Source: Acidobacteriota bacterium
Lineage (GTDB): Bacteria; Acidobacteriota; Terriglobia; UBA7540
Direction: 5' to 3'
Length of the DNA: 62,048 nucleotides
Assembly (NCBI GenBank): GCA_902812465.1
Contig: CADDZE010000021.1
Span: 1-62,048, forward strand
The notes under the pieces were generated by a model. It saw only the letters and a program-made list of their open reading frames with translations. It had not been told where the DNA came from and did not search any database. Below are positions 19,222 to 28,700 of this stretch, piece by piece. The position numbers and the translations under genes were made by a program. Numbering within the stretch: the stretch's first letter is position 1; each line of letters opens with the position of its first letter.

Positions 19222-22200
19222 ATGCGAAACGCTCTTCGCGTCGTTGCCGTCTTGTTAGCTGCCCTTTTGGCTGTCTATGCCGGCCTTGTGGTGGTCATGA
19301 GCACGGCGTGGTTTCATCGGCTTCTCAGGCAGCAGGTGATTTCCCACCTAGAGGCTATCACTGGGGCGCGGGCGGAGATCGCTGCCATGGACTTCGAGCC
19401 GCTGAGCCTCGAGATCTCGTTGCGCGGGCTGGTCCTGCACGGCACGGAACCAGCGTCCGAACCTCCTCTGTTCACTGCTCGAACGCTTGTCATGGGCATT
19501 GACCCTCTTTCGCTCAGCTGGCGAGGACTTCGCCTACGGAGCCTGGATGTCGAGAGTGCCGGCGTCCATCTTGAGACCTACCCGGACGGATCTACCAATC
19601 TTCCCGGGCCGCCAGCGGGGCGTGAGAGCCTGCTTTCCAACTGGCTGGACCTTTCCGTCGGCCGCGTCACGCTGAATAGGACAGTGCTGGTCTGGGACGA
19701 TCACCCCATTCCGCTCAATTTAAGCGCACACGATGTTGCTCTTCTCATGGGCTTTCGCCGCGACCGATTGATCCACAGCGTGCTGGGCCTGGTTCAGCCA
19801 TTGCGGCACTACTCTGGAAGTTTCTCCTCGTCGGAGGTTCAGATCAAACATCCGACCCTGAATCTGCCGCCGCTCAGCCTAGCCTGCCGGTTCGACCTTT
19901 CACGAGACGGCCTGACGGTTCCCTCGCTGGTGTGGCGCTCGAAAGGGATTGCCAAGCGGGGTGAATCGCCAACCCAAGGCGAAGGATCGATCGAGTTAAG
20001 CTGGCGCCCGTCGCTGACCGCCAGGGCTTCGTTGCACGGAGAAGGGTCCGCATCCACTGTAGCGCAGATCTTTCGCCTCAAGGCGTTCAAGGGGGGCAGC
20101 ATCAGCTGGAGCAGCCAGGTCAACTACGTGGCTGGTGCCCTGAAGGCGCCACCGCAACTTGATGCGACGGGAAATGTGCAGGGGCGCAGCGTCACGTTCG
20201 AGAGTCTCGCTTTTGCATCGGGACCCGTGAGTTTTACCGCTAACTACGCCGCAAGCCTTAACCGCCTGCTACTACCCAGGTTTCGCGTTGAGTTGCTGGG
20301 CGGAGAAATTGCAGGAAAGGGTGAAGCCGACTGGCGCCGGCAGAGCTTCGCCCTACATGCCCAGCTTCGCGAGCTCGACCTCGCTGAAAGCCTGAGCGCC
20401 GTTCACGCGGGCGAGGAAGTGGTGCATAACCTGCAACTGGATGCGACGGTAAACGGCACGGTCGAGGCCTTTGGGAAAGGGTCACCGGACTGCGTCCGCT
20501 TCGACCTACAGTTTGATCCCCGGATGGACTTGCACCGTACCACAACTCACGTTTTAGAGGGAATGGCACAGGGCGCGGTGCAATGGAAGCCAGCAGTCCG
20601 AGTGAATCTCGATCGCGTGGAGCTTCGCACGCCTCAATCGGCATTGTCAGCTCGCGGCATTCTGAGTTCTTCACAGTCAATGGTCGCGGCGCGGCTGACC
20701 ACCACGGACTTCGAAGAATGGCGGCCCTTGGTCGAAGCTTGGTGCGGCGCCTCTAGGCATCTGCCACTCCGGCTGCAATCCACGCTGGTCCTGGATACGA
20801 CGTGGTCTGCGTCGGCAGGCCGGCCGCGCCTGAACAGCCAGCTTCGCGTAGGAGCCTTCGAGTATGCGAATGAGCGCTGGGACGGGGCAGAAGCCGGAAT
20901 CAGCGGCACGCCAGCCCTGCTTCAGGCCAGCGGCGGACGCCTGTTCCGAGGAAGCAGTACGGTGTCCTTTGCCGCCACGATTGGGCTCGAAGGCGGCAAC
21001 TTCACCCCCCAATCCCCCGTCCACCTTGCTCTCCAGGCGAACCGGACTCCGCTGAGCGGCCTGGGCCAGGCCTTGGGCCTCAGCCTTCCTCTGGAAGGAC
21101 AATTGACCGGGCGCCTGGAAGCCACCGGGACGCGCAGTGACTTGAAAGGCTCAGGCGGCTTCAAGGTGTTCCGCGGCGAAGTGGCAGCCGAGCCCTTCGA
21201 TGCCCTGTCCGCACATGTTAACCTGGCGGGTTCAACCTTTTCTCTGCAGGACATCGCCTTGGCAAAAGGCCCCGGCCAGATGACAGGTCAGGCCAGCATT
21301 GACCTTCAAACCGGCCGCTTCTCCGCCGTGCTGCGCGGTTCTGGGTTCCGGTTCGCCAGCTTCCATCGGCTGGCGGGCTGGACGCCGGCAAGCAGTGCTA
21401 GCCAGCCGGCCCTAGATGGCAGAGTGCAACTTGACGCTCGTGCGCACGGAACGTTCGAGCACCCGCAGCTCGATTCCGACTTTGCCGTCAACGACCTCCA
21501 CCTGAGTGGCCAGGCTGCAGGTGGCCTCGAGGGCCAGCTTCACTGGCAGGACCGGCAACTGCGGGGCCGCGCCAACCTGAGTGGAGCGGGCGGGACGCTG
21601 AGCTTCAACGTCACGGCCCGCACCGAGGGCAGCTGGCCATTCCAGCTCGAAGGTCGCTACACCGATCTGCGCCTCGACCCGTGGATCAACCTGGCAGAAG
21701 CCGGGCGTGTGAAGGCGGTCATTGTTTCAAGCGGCTCTTTCCGCGCCGCGGGCCCACTGCGCGACCCCGGCCAGATAAGCGGACACCTCCAGGCGCAGAC
21801 ACTCGGCTTCTCTTTTGCTGGCAACGCCCAGTGGAAGAACGTCCAGCCGGTGGAACTCAGCTTTTCCAGGGGTATGCTCACCGTGGCGTCCTTTTTCCTC
21901 CGCGGGCCTTCAACGGACCTCGAAGTACAGGGCACCGTGCGTCCCGGTATCGATTTGCAGCCGGGCACCGTCTCACTGGTGGCGCATGGTCAGGCGGACG
22001 CGAAGTTGCTCGAGCTATTTGATCCCACGCTGCAGTCGACTGGTAACATCGCTCTTGACCTCCATGTCTCGGGCGCACCGTCGCATCCTTTGCTCGGCGG
22101 GCACATCACAGTCAGGGATGTGGGGTTGGCTTACGCCGACCTTCCCTTTCGCCTCGCCGGCCTCAATGGGGTGGTGGACCTCCAGGGGAATCGCGCAAAC

Positions 22201-23262
22201 CTCTTTTCCGTTCGCGGGGTGACGGGCCAGGGCGCGGTCAACCTGACCGGTTCCATTACCCTAGGATGGACTCCGCGCTTCGACCTGCGAGCGGACTTAA
22301 GTCGGGCCCCCGTGCAATATCCTGCCGAGTTCACCTCGGTGCTTGACGGAAGGCTGCGCCTCACCGGCACACCCGAGAACACGCAGCTGAATGGACTGCT
22401 CACGGTGAAGCAGATGTATGTGAGCGAGGACTTCGACCTGCTGCGTTGGATGACCCAGATGGCCGCAGCGGCGGCGCAGGCAACGAGCCCCGCCATGGCG
22501 TCGCCCGCGGCGGCCCGCGTTCATCTGAATATCGCTGTCGCATCCGAACCCGAGGTCCGTCTGGAGTCGCACAACCTCACCGCTACGGCGAGTATCGACC
22601 TGCGGTTGCGCGGGACAGCGGCCAATCCGGTGGCGCTGGGCACGGTCCGCCTCCTCAGCGGACGGGCCCTCGTGCGGAGCAATGAGTTCACCGTGACGCG
22701 CGGCGAAATCACCTTTGCCGATCCCTATCGCACCCGCCCGGTGCTTGATGTCGAAGCCCGGACGCGCGTGCAGGCCTACGATCTGACGCTCGACTTGTCC
22801 GGGCCACCCGACCGCATGAGACTGTCCTATCGTTCGGACCCCCCGCTGCCAGCGGAAGATATCCCCACGCTTCTGGCCCTGGGTACGACCCTGCAAGCCC
22901 AGCCCCTGGCGGGTGGGCTGAGCAGCCAGCGGTCTTTTAGCTCGGTGGGCGCCAGCGCTCTACTCTCCCAGGCGCTGTCAACACAGGTATCGAGCCGGGT
23001 ACAGCGGATCTTTGGCGTCAGCCGCATCCGCATCGATCCCAACGTCAACAGCCCGGTGGCCACGGGCGGGGCACGGGTCACGGTGGAAGAACAGGTGGCG
23101 CGAAACCTCACGCTTACGTACGTCACCAATACTTCCAGCCAGTACCAAGAGCGGATCTTCCAGTTCGAGTGGGACCTTAGTGATCACACCTCGCTGATCG
23201 GGGTGCGCGACCAGAATGGCGTCTATGGCCTGGAGCTGCGGTTTCGGAGAAGGTTGAAATAG
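19222..23262 (+). CDS. TamB-like translocation/assembly module protein (AsmA-like superfamily)
   Basis: A 1346-aa periplasm-spanning protein. Residues about 5-27 (LRVVAVLLAALLAVYAGLVVVM) form a single inner-membrane anchor. The rest is almost entirely repeating beta-strand, as in the TamB/AsmA lipid-transfer bridges. The last 300-350 residues form the TamB (DUF490) C-terminal domain, with IRIDPNVNSPVATGGARVT, then NLTLTYVTNTSSQYQERIF and the final VYGLELRFRRRLK. It lies 62 bp after the SurA-like gene and on the same strand as the Omp85 gene. The pairing of an Omp85 protein with a TamB-like protein points to assembly of outer-membrane proteins or phospholipid transport; the substrate is not determined by sequence. 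Confidence 0.87.
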   Translation: MRNALRVVAVLLAALLAVYAGLVVVMSTAWFHRLLRQQVISHLEAITGARAEIAAMDFEPLSLEISLRGLVLHGTEPASEPPLFTARTLVMGIDPLSLSWRGLRLRSLDVESAGVHLETYPDGSTNLPGPPAGRESLLSNWLDLSVGRVTLNRTVLVWDDHPIPLNLSAHDVALLMGFRRDRLIHSVLGLVQPLRHYSGSFSSSEVQIKHPTLNLPPLSLACRFDLSRDGLTVPSLVWRSKGIAKRGESPTQGEGSIELSWRPSLTARASLHGEGSASTVAQIFRLKAFKGGSISWSSQVNYVAGALKAPPQLDATGNVQGRSVTFESLAFASGPVSFTANYAASLNRLLLPRFRVELLGGEIAGKGEADWRRQSFALHAQLRELDLAESLSAVHAGEEVVHNLQLDATVNGTVEAFGKGSPDCVRFDLQFDPRMDLHRTTTHVLEGMAQGAVQWKPAVRVNLDRVELRTPQSALSARGILSSSQSMVAARLTTTDFEEWRPLVEAWCGASRHLPLRLQSTLVLDTTWSASAGRPRLNSQLRVGAFEYANERWDGAEAGISGTPALLQASGGRLFRGSSTVSFAATIGLEGGNFTPQSPVHLALQANRTPLSGLGQALGLSLPLEGQLTGRLEATGTRSDLKGSGGFKVFRGEVAAEPFDALSAHVNLAGSTFSLQDIALAKGPGQMTGQASIDLQTGRFSAVLRGSGFRFASFHRLAGWTPASSASQPALDGRVQLDARAHGTFEHPQLDSDFAVNDLHLSGQAAGGLEGQLHWQDRQLRGRANLSGAGGTLSFNVTARTEGSWPFQLEGRYTDLRLDPWINLAEAGRVKAVIVSSGSFRAAGPLRDPGQISGHLQAQTLGFSFAGNAQWKNVQPVELSFSRGMLTVASFFLRGPSTDLEVQGTVRPGIDLQPGTVSLVAHGQADAKLLELFDPTLQSTGNIALDLHVSGAPSHPLLGGHITVRDVGLAYADLPFRLAGLNGVVDLQGNRANLFSVRGVTGQGAVNLTGSITLGWTPRFDLRADLSRAPVQYPAEFTSVLDGRLRLTGTPENTQLNGLLTVKQMYVSEDFDLLRWMTQMAAAAAQATSPAMASPAAARVHLNIAVASEPEVRLESHNLTATASIDLRLRGTAANPVALGTVRLLSGRALVRSNEFTVTRGEITFADPYRTRPVLDVEARTRVQAYDLTLDLSGPPDRMRLSYRSDPPLPAEDIPTLLALGTTLQAQPLAGGLSSQRSFSSVGASALLSQALSTQVSSRVQRIFGVSRIRIDPNVNSPVATGGARVTVEEQVARNLTLTYVTNTSSQYQERIFQFEWDLSDHTSLIGVRDQNGVYGLELRFRRRLK

Positions 23263-23329
23263 CAACGGTTCGTGTCTGCGGCTCGGGGCCGCGGCGCCGC
23301 GCCCACGGTTGTGAACGGCCGCATCCTGC

Positions 23330-23335
23330 TATACT
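23330..23335 (+). promoter_or_regulatory. TATACT -10 element upstream of tRNA-Ser
   Basis: TATACT (5/6 of the consensus) lies 30 bp upstream of the mature 5' end of the tRNA. The nearest -35-like sequence, TTGTGA (23309-23314), is 15 bp away, shorter than ideal. Confidence 0.5.
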
Positions 23336-23365
23336 GCGGATGTTCGCGTTTGGCCATCCACGGCC

Positions 23366-23456
<91 letters not shown>

Positions 23457-23530
23457 CGCCTTGCTGGCTGCCCAGTGAGGGAGGAGGCTAGCCACTCACC
23501 CGTAAGTTCCCGCTTCCCTTCAGTGGGGAT

Positions 23531-24586
23531 TTGTGGGAACATCAATCGCTCGAGCGGTGCAGCCGCCAGGGAGCAGTCTCCGGAAGCAGCGAGTTGGAAT
23601 CCATCCAGAATATTTCGATTAGGGAAATCTTCGATTTGGTTCGCCCCGACCTCCTCAAAGTGGAGGACGAACTCAGCCGGCAGAGTGTCTCTAGTGTCCA
23701 ACCTATTACCGAAATTGGTCAGTACCTTCACGTGAGCGGTGGTAAGCGCTTACGGCCCGCGCTGCTGCTACTGGCGTCGAAGCTATGTGGTTACGAAGGG
23801 CCGCCCGCCATCCGGCTTGGTGCGGTGGTCGAACTCATCCACACCGCCACGCTGGTCCATGACGACGTCATTGACGAGGCGGACAAGCGCCGCGGCCGTC
23901 CCTCCACCAACTCGCGCTGGGGCAACTCGATGAGCGTCCTAGCAGGGGACTGGCTCTACATGCAGGCTTTCAACATCGCCCTGGCCGAGCGAAACTTTAG
24001 GATTCTAGACATCCTCATCGGGCTGACGCAGTCGATGGTCGAAGGCGAGCTGCTTCAGCTCACGTTTCTTCGGCGAACCGATATCCGCGAGGATGACTAC
24101 CTCGAGCTAGCGTATCGTAAGACCGCTTGCCTCTTTTCAGCTTGCATGCGCCTGGGAGCACTGCTGGGAGGCGTTAGCGAAGAAGCAGAGCTCCGCCTAG
24201 GTTCCTACGGAGCAAACCTCGGGCTGGCGTTCCAGATCATCGATGATCTGCTCGACTTGACGTCCTCCGAAGAAAAGCTGGGCAAGCCAACTGGCAACGA
24301 TTTGCGGGAGGGTAAGCTAACCTTGCCTCTCATCTATCTTCTGCGCCAGTCGGACGGCGAAGAGTCAGCACGCGTGGCGCGTTTGGTGGCGGACGGCAGC
24401 CTTCGTCCCGAACAGCTGCTGGAGATTGTGGCGCTCATGCAAAGGTGTGGTGCCCTACAGAGGGCCCGCGACAAGGCTTACCAGTTTGCCAGCCTTTCGC
24501 GGAAGTGTTTGGACACTTTTTCCGACTCTCCGTACCGTGAGGCATTACGAGCTCTGGTAGATTTCGTCGTCGAGCGTGAGTCCTGA
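23531..24586 (+). CDS. Long-chain polyprenyl diphosphate synthase
   Basis: Condenses isopentenyl diphosphate with allylic diphosphates to make a long all-trans chain, used for quinone tails or polyprenyl lipids. Both aspartate-rich motifs are present: HDDVIDEADKRRG (first DDxxD) and QIIDDLLDLTSSEEKLGKPTGNDLREGK (second). The SGGKRLRPALL motif lies near the N-terminus. The first GTG is at 23531, but TTG at 23594 with GGAAG at good spacing (LESIQNISIREIF) gives a more typical N-terminus; the start is therefore uncertain by 21 codons. The CYTH gene follows after 12 bp, suggesting one transcript. IspB/HepT-type chain length cannot be told from sequence by eye. Confidence 0.92.
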   Translation: MWEHQSLERCSRQGAVSGSSELESIQNISIREIFDLVRPDLLKVEDELSRQSVSSVQPITEIGQYLHVSGGKRLRPALLLLASKLCGYEGPPAIRLGAVVELIHTATLVHDDVIDEADKRRGRPSTNSRWGNSMSVLAGDWLYMQAFNIALAERNFRILDILIGLTQSMVEGELLQLTFLRRTDIREDDYLELAYRKTACLFSACMRLGALLGGVSEEAELRLGSYGANLGLAFQIIDDLLDLTSSEEKLGKPTGNDLREGKLTLPLIYLLRQSDGEESARVARLVADGSLRPEQLLEIVALMQRCGALQRARDKAYQFASLSRKCLDTFSDSPYREALRALVDFVVERES

Positions 24587-24601
24587 TGTCTACTTCGCGT
24601 G

Positions 24602-25219
24602 ATGATGCGTACGCGTCACGAAATCGAAGTCAAATTGCCGGTGCCTCGTCGCCGCGTAATGAAGCGTTTGTTGGCCGAGCTCGGATTTCGTCCGGTGGTG
24701 CCGCGGCATTTTGAGAGTAACCATCTCTACGACTTTGTGGGACGACCCCTGCGCAAGGCAGGCTGCCTGCTGCGCCTGCGCTTTGCCGGCTCGCGAAGCG
24801 TGCTAACCTTCAAAGGGGCACCGCTCCGGAGCCGCTCCTACAAGATCCGGCACGAAGTCGAGACCGAGGTCGAGGAGGGCAAATACCTGCAGGAAATCTT
24901 CAAAAGGCTGCGACTGCGCGAGGTGTTTCGCTACGACAAGTACCGCACCGTTTACGCGGGGTCATCCGGAAGCAACTACTCATCACGCAAGGAGCTGGTC
25001 TACGACGAAACGCCGATCGGCGACTTCATCGAACTCGAGGGGCCTCGCCGCTGGATCGATATGACGGCGCGCCAGTTGGGATACACTCCTAAAGACTATA
25101 TCACTGCAAGCTACGGCACCCTGTACCGGCGCCATTGCCAAGCCCAGGGCGTACGGCCGGGTGACATGGTCTTTTCCCCTCTGCCCCGCGGGAAAGGAAG
25201 GAAGAAGAGAAAACGCTGA
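24602..25219 (+). CDS. CYTH-domain protein (class IV adenylate cyclase/thiamine-triphosphatase superfamily)
   Basis: A 205-aa protein of the CYTH superfamily, which hydrolyses or cyclises nucleotide or inorganic polyphosphate substrates inside a beta-barrel tunnel. The ExExK signature appears as EIEVK near the N-terminus, and further charged strands follow (LLRLRFAG, VLTFKGAP, YKIRHEVETEVEE, FIELEGP), as expected for a metal-triphosphate tunnel. The very basic tail (RGKGRKKRKR) may bind RNA or polyphosphate. ATG codons at 24602 and 24605 follow an in-frame GTG at 24599. It is probably translated with the polyprenyl synthase. Adenylate cyclase, thiamine triphosphatase and tripolyphosphatase activities are all possible. 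Confidence 0.8.
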   Translation: MMRTRHEIEVKLPVPRRRVMKRLLAELGFRPVVPRHFESNHLYDFVGRPLRKAGCLLRLRFAGSRSVLTFKGAPLRSRSYKIRHEVETEVEEGKYLQEIFKRLRLREVFRYDKYRTVYAGSSGSNYSSRKELVYDETPIGDFIELEGPRRWIDMTARQLGYTPKDYITASYGTLYRRHCQAQGVRPGDMVFSPLPRGKGRKKRKR

Positions 25220-25239
25220 GAGTACTCCGCCGCTTGCGA

Positions 25240-25245
25240 TATAAT
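25240..25245 (+). promoter_or_regulatory. Consensus -10 (TATAAT) upstream of tatA
   Basis: A perfect TATAAT about 130 bp upstream of the tatA start, in the gap after the CYTH gene. The -35 position is weak. Initiation near 25252 would give a leader of about 125 nt ending in the strong AGGAGG ribosome-binding site. Confidence 0.45.
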
Positions 25246-25376
25246 GCGGGGGCAGGCGCTGCACTGTGAGGTTTGCGGTTGCGCGCGGACGGTCTCGACG
25301 TGCAAGATATCAGCAGAGGCTGTGCCTCGCGCTCGTTGGCCAGCAGGTGCTTCACCATGGCCAGGAGGTTTAACCT

Positions 25377-25565
25377 ATGGAAGGCCTACTTCAACCCACG
25401 CACTTGCTGCTGATTCTCATCATTGTGCTTATCATCTTCGGTCCTGGTAAGCTTCCCGATCTGGGTCGCGGCTTGGGCAAAGGCATTCGTGAGTTCAAAG
25501 ACGCCTTGCGCGGTGGCATGTCCTCCACCGAGTCGGACAAGAAGCCGGAAGAGAAGAAAACCTAG
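25377..25565 (+). CDS. tatA: Twin-arginine translocase subunit TatA/TatE
   Basis: Pore-forming subunit of the Tat pathway, which exports folded proteins. The 62-aa protein has one N-terminal transmembrane helix (THLLLILIIVLIIFGPGKLP) with the signature FGPGKLPDLGRGLGKGIREFK amphipathic helix, then a short acidic/basic tail. The ribosome-binding site AGGAGG lies eight bases upstream of the ATG. No tatC or tatB is adjacent. Exported cofactor-containing proteins such as the multicopper oxidase in this window could use this pathway, though a twin-arginine motif is not clear there. Confidence 0.95.
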   Translation: MEGLLQPTHLLLILIIVLIIFGPGKLPDLGRGLGKGIREFKDALRGGMSSTESDKKPEEKKT

Positions 25566-25753
25566 AAACCACTTTCGGCAGCCTTCCCTCGATGAGCGGC
25601 GTGGCGCCTCGGTGCCTGATTCCTGACCTCCCAAGCGACCCGCTGACATAACCTTGCACCACTCCCCCGCCGACTGAGCGGGTACGCGAACCCGCACACC
25701 CACAACCGCAAGACGAAGAAGCACTGGAGCGACATGTTACGATAGCTTGAGCC

Positions 25754-28700
25754 ATGCAAGCCGAAGGAAGTACGCCGGGTTCAACTGTCCGCGCTCTTTG
25801 CTGGGCACATCCTCTGGTTCGGGAATGGTTCCTAGCACGATTTGGTTCACCGACCGACCCACAGGAGCGGGGCTGGCCGCATATTTACGCCGGTAGGCCC
25901 ACCCTGATCTCCGCGCCGACAGGCTCCGGCAAAACGCTGGCGGCTTTTCTCGCTTGCATTGACCACCTTATCCGCAAGGCCCTCAATGGCGAGCTCCAGG
26001 ACCGCACCGAGGTTCTTTACGTTTCTCCTCTGAAAGCGCTGAGTAACGACATCCGTAAGAATCTCGAAGTTCCTTTGGGCGAGATCCTCGAGCTGGCAGG
26101 CCGGCGTGGCCTGCGGATGCCGCCAATTCGTGCTGCGGTCCGTACCGGGGACACGCTGATACCAGAGCGGCGCGCGATGCTAGCGCATCCGCCGCACATC
26201 CTCGTCACAACGCCCGAATCGCTTTACATCCTGCTCACGGCGGAAAGAAGCCGCGCGATCCTGCGCGACGTCGAGACGGTCATCGTCGACGAGATCCACG
26301 CCGTCGCCGACGACAAGCGCGGGGCCCACCTGGCGCTGACGCTCGAACGGCTCGAGCACCTAGTGACGCAGGCGCATCCCGGACAACCTCCCGTGCGCAT
26401 CGGCCTTTCGGCTACGCAAAGTCCCATCGAGCTGGTAGCCCGATTCCTGGTTGGAACTGGCCAGCCGAAGCCCGTCATCGTCGCCGTTAGTCACCGGAGG
26501 GCACTCGACCTCGCCGTCGAAGTGCCCGAGAGCGAATTAGGGGCCGTGGCCACCAACGAGATGTGGGACGAGGTTTACGACCGCCTGGCCGAACTGGCGC
26601 GAGCCCATCGCTCAACGCTGATTTTCGTCAACACCCGGCGGCTCGCCGAACGGGTTGCCCACCACCTTGCCGAACGGCTTGGCATTGACGCGGTAGCCGC
26701 GCATCACGCCAGTCTGTCGCGGAAGCTGCGCCTGGCAGCCGAGAACAAGCTGAAATGCAGTGAGGTCCGGGCATTGGTGGCGACGGCGTCGCTCGAGCTA
26801 GGCATCGATATTGGCACGGTCGACCTGGTCTGCCAGATCGGTTCACCGCGTTCGATCTCGACCGCGTTGCAACGCGTGGGCCGCTCCGGCCACTGGCGCG
26901 GGGCTGTCCCCAAGGGCCGCTTCTTCGCCATGACGCGCGACGAGTTAATCGAGTGTGCCGCACTGGTCCAGGCCCTCCGCGATGGCGAGCTCGACCGCCT
27001 GCATCTTCCCGAGGCGCCTCTCGACGTCTTGGCGCAACAAATCGTGGCGATGTGTGCTTGTGAAGAGTGGAAGGAGGACAACCTCTTTGCTATCGTGCGC
27101 CGAGCCTGGCCTTATCGCCAGCTGCCACGCACTGACTTCGACTCGCTCATCGGCATCCTTTCGGAGGGCATCACCGCCCGCCGCGGTCGCTATGCCGCGT
27201 ATCTCCACCGCGACCGCGTGCAGGGCCGCCTCCGAGGGCGCCGGGGCAGCCGCATGGTAGCCATCATGAACGGTGGCGCAATCCCAGAAACCGCGCTCTA
27301 TAGCGTGATATCTGAACCGGAAGGCACCGTGGTCGGCACGATCGACGAAGATTTCGCGGTCGAAAGCGTGTGCGGTGACGTCTTCCTTCTAGGAAACACC
27401 TCATGGCGCATCCGGCGCCTCGAAAGCAAGGCCGGTCGCCTGTTAGTTGAAGACGCGCACGGCGCCGCGCCCAATGTTCCCTTCTGGCGGGGTGAAGCTC
27501 CGCCGCGGACAGCCGAGCTTTCAGCGCAAGTCTCAGCGATACGCGAGGCGATCAGCAATCTGGCCGGCGCTGGTCCCGGGCAGTCACTTTCTCCCAACGG
27601 GCGGACGGCAGCGATTTTTTTCTTGCAAGAGCAGTGCGGACTGAACCAAGCCGGCGCTGAGCAGGCAGTGGATTACGTCCTTGCTGGACGGGCTGTCCTG
27701 GGCGTCGTGCCCACCCAGCGTACGGTGGTCGCCGAGCGCTTCTTCGACGAGGGAGGTGGTATGCAGCTGGTCATCCACGCGCCCTTCGGCGGAAGGATCA
27801 ACCGCGCCTGGGGCCTGGCGCTCCGCAAGCGTTTCTGCCGTTCGTTCAACTTTGAGCTGCAGGCCGCAGCTACAGAATACGGACTCAATATTTCCTTGGG
27901 AGAGCAGCACAGCTTTCCGCTGAGCTCGGTCTTTCACTTCCTCACGCCGGACTCCGTCGGCGCCGTGCTCGAGCAAGCCGTACTGGCCACCCCGCTCTTC
28001 GCCACGCGCTGGCGCTGGGACGGGACTCGCGCCTTAGCTCTAACTCGCTTTCGTAACGGAAAGAAGATACCGGTAGCCATCCAGCGTATCCGCGCCGATG
28101 ATCTGCTGGCAGCCGTGTTTCCCGACGCCGCAGCCTGCCAGGACAACATCGAAGGCGACATTTGTGTTCCCGATCATCCGCTCATCCGTGAGGTAATGAA
28201 AGACGTGCTCACCGAGGCGCTAGACCTCGGTGGGTTGCGTCAGGTGCTGAGTGGAATCATGGACGGGGACATCCGCACCGTTGCCGTCGATACGCCTGCT
28301 CCGTCGCCTTTCTCGCATGAGATTCTGAATGCCTCTCCCCACGCCTACCTGGACGACGCTCCACTCGAGGAACGGCGCGCCCGCGCTGTCTCTCTTCGGC
28401 GCACGCTGCCCGAGACCGTACTCTCAGAACTTGGCCGTCTCGACCCGGCAGCCATTGCCCAAGTGCGCGAAGCGGCGTGGCCGGATGTGCGTGATGCGGA
28501 CGAACTGAGCGAACTGCTACAGGTGCTCGTAGCTTTACCCGAGGACTTCACTCCGCCCGCCAGAAGTGCCGTTACCGACGCTTGGGGAACTCTCTTTCAG
28601 GAGCTTGTTGATCAGAAGCGCGCGGCTCGCGCCATAGCGAACGGCAGTACGTTTTGGGTGGCCGCAGAGAGAGCATGGATGTTCCGGCTGCTCTTTCCTT

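Noticed and set aside
25678-25695. 6-bp hairpin after tatA as a terminator
   Set aside because: Stem GCGGGT/ACCCGC is short and no U-tract follows.
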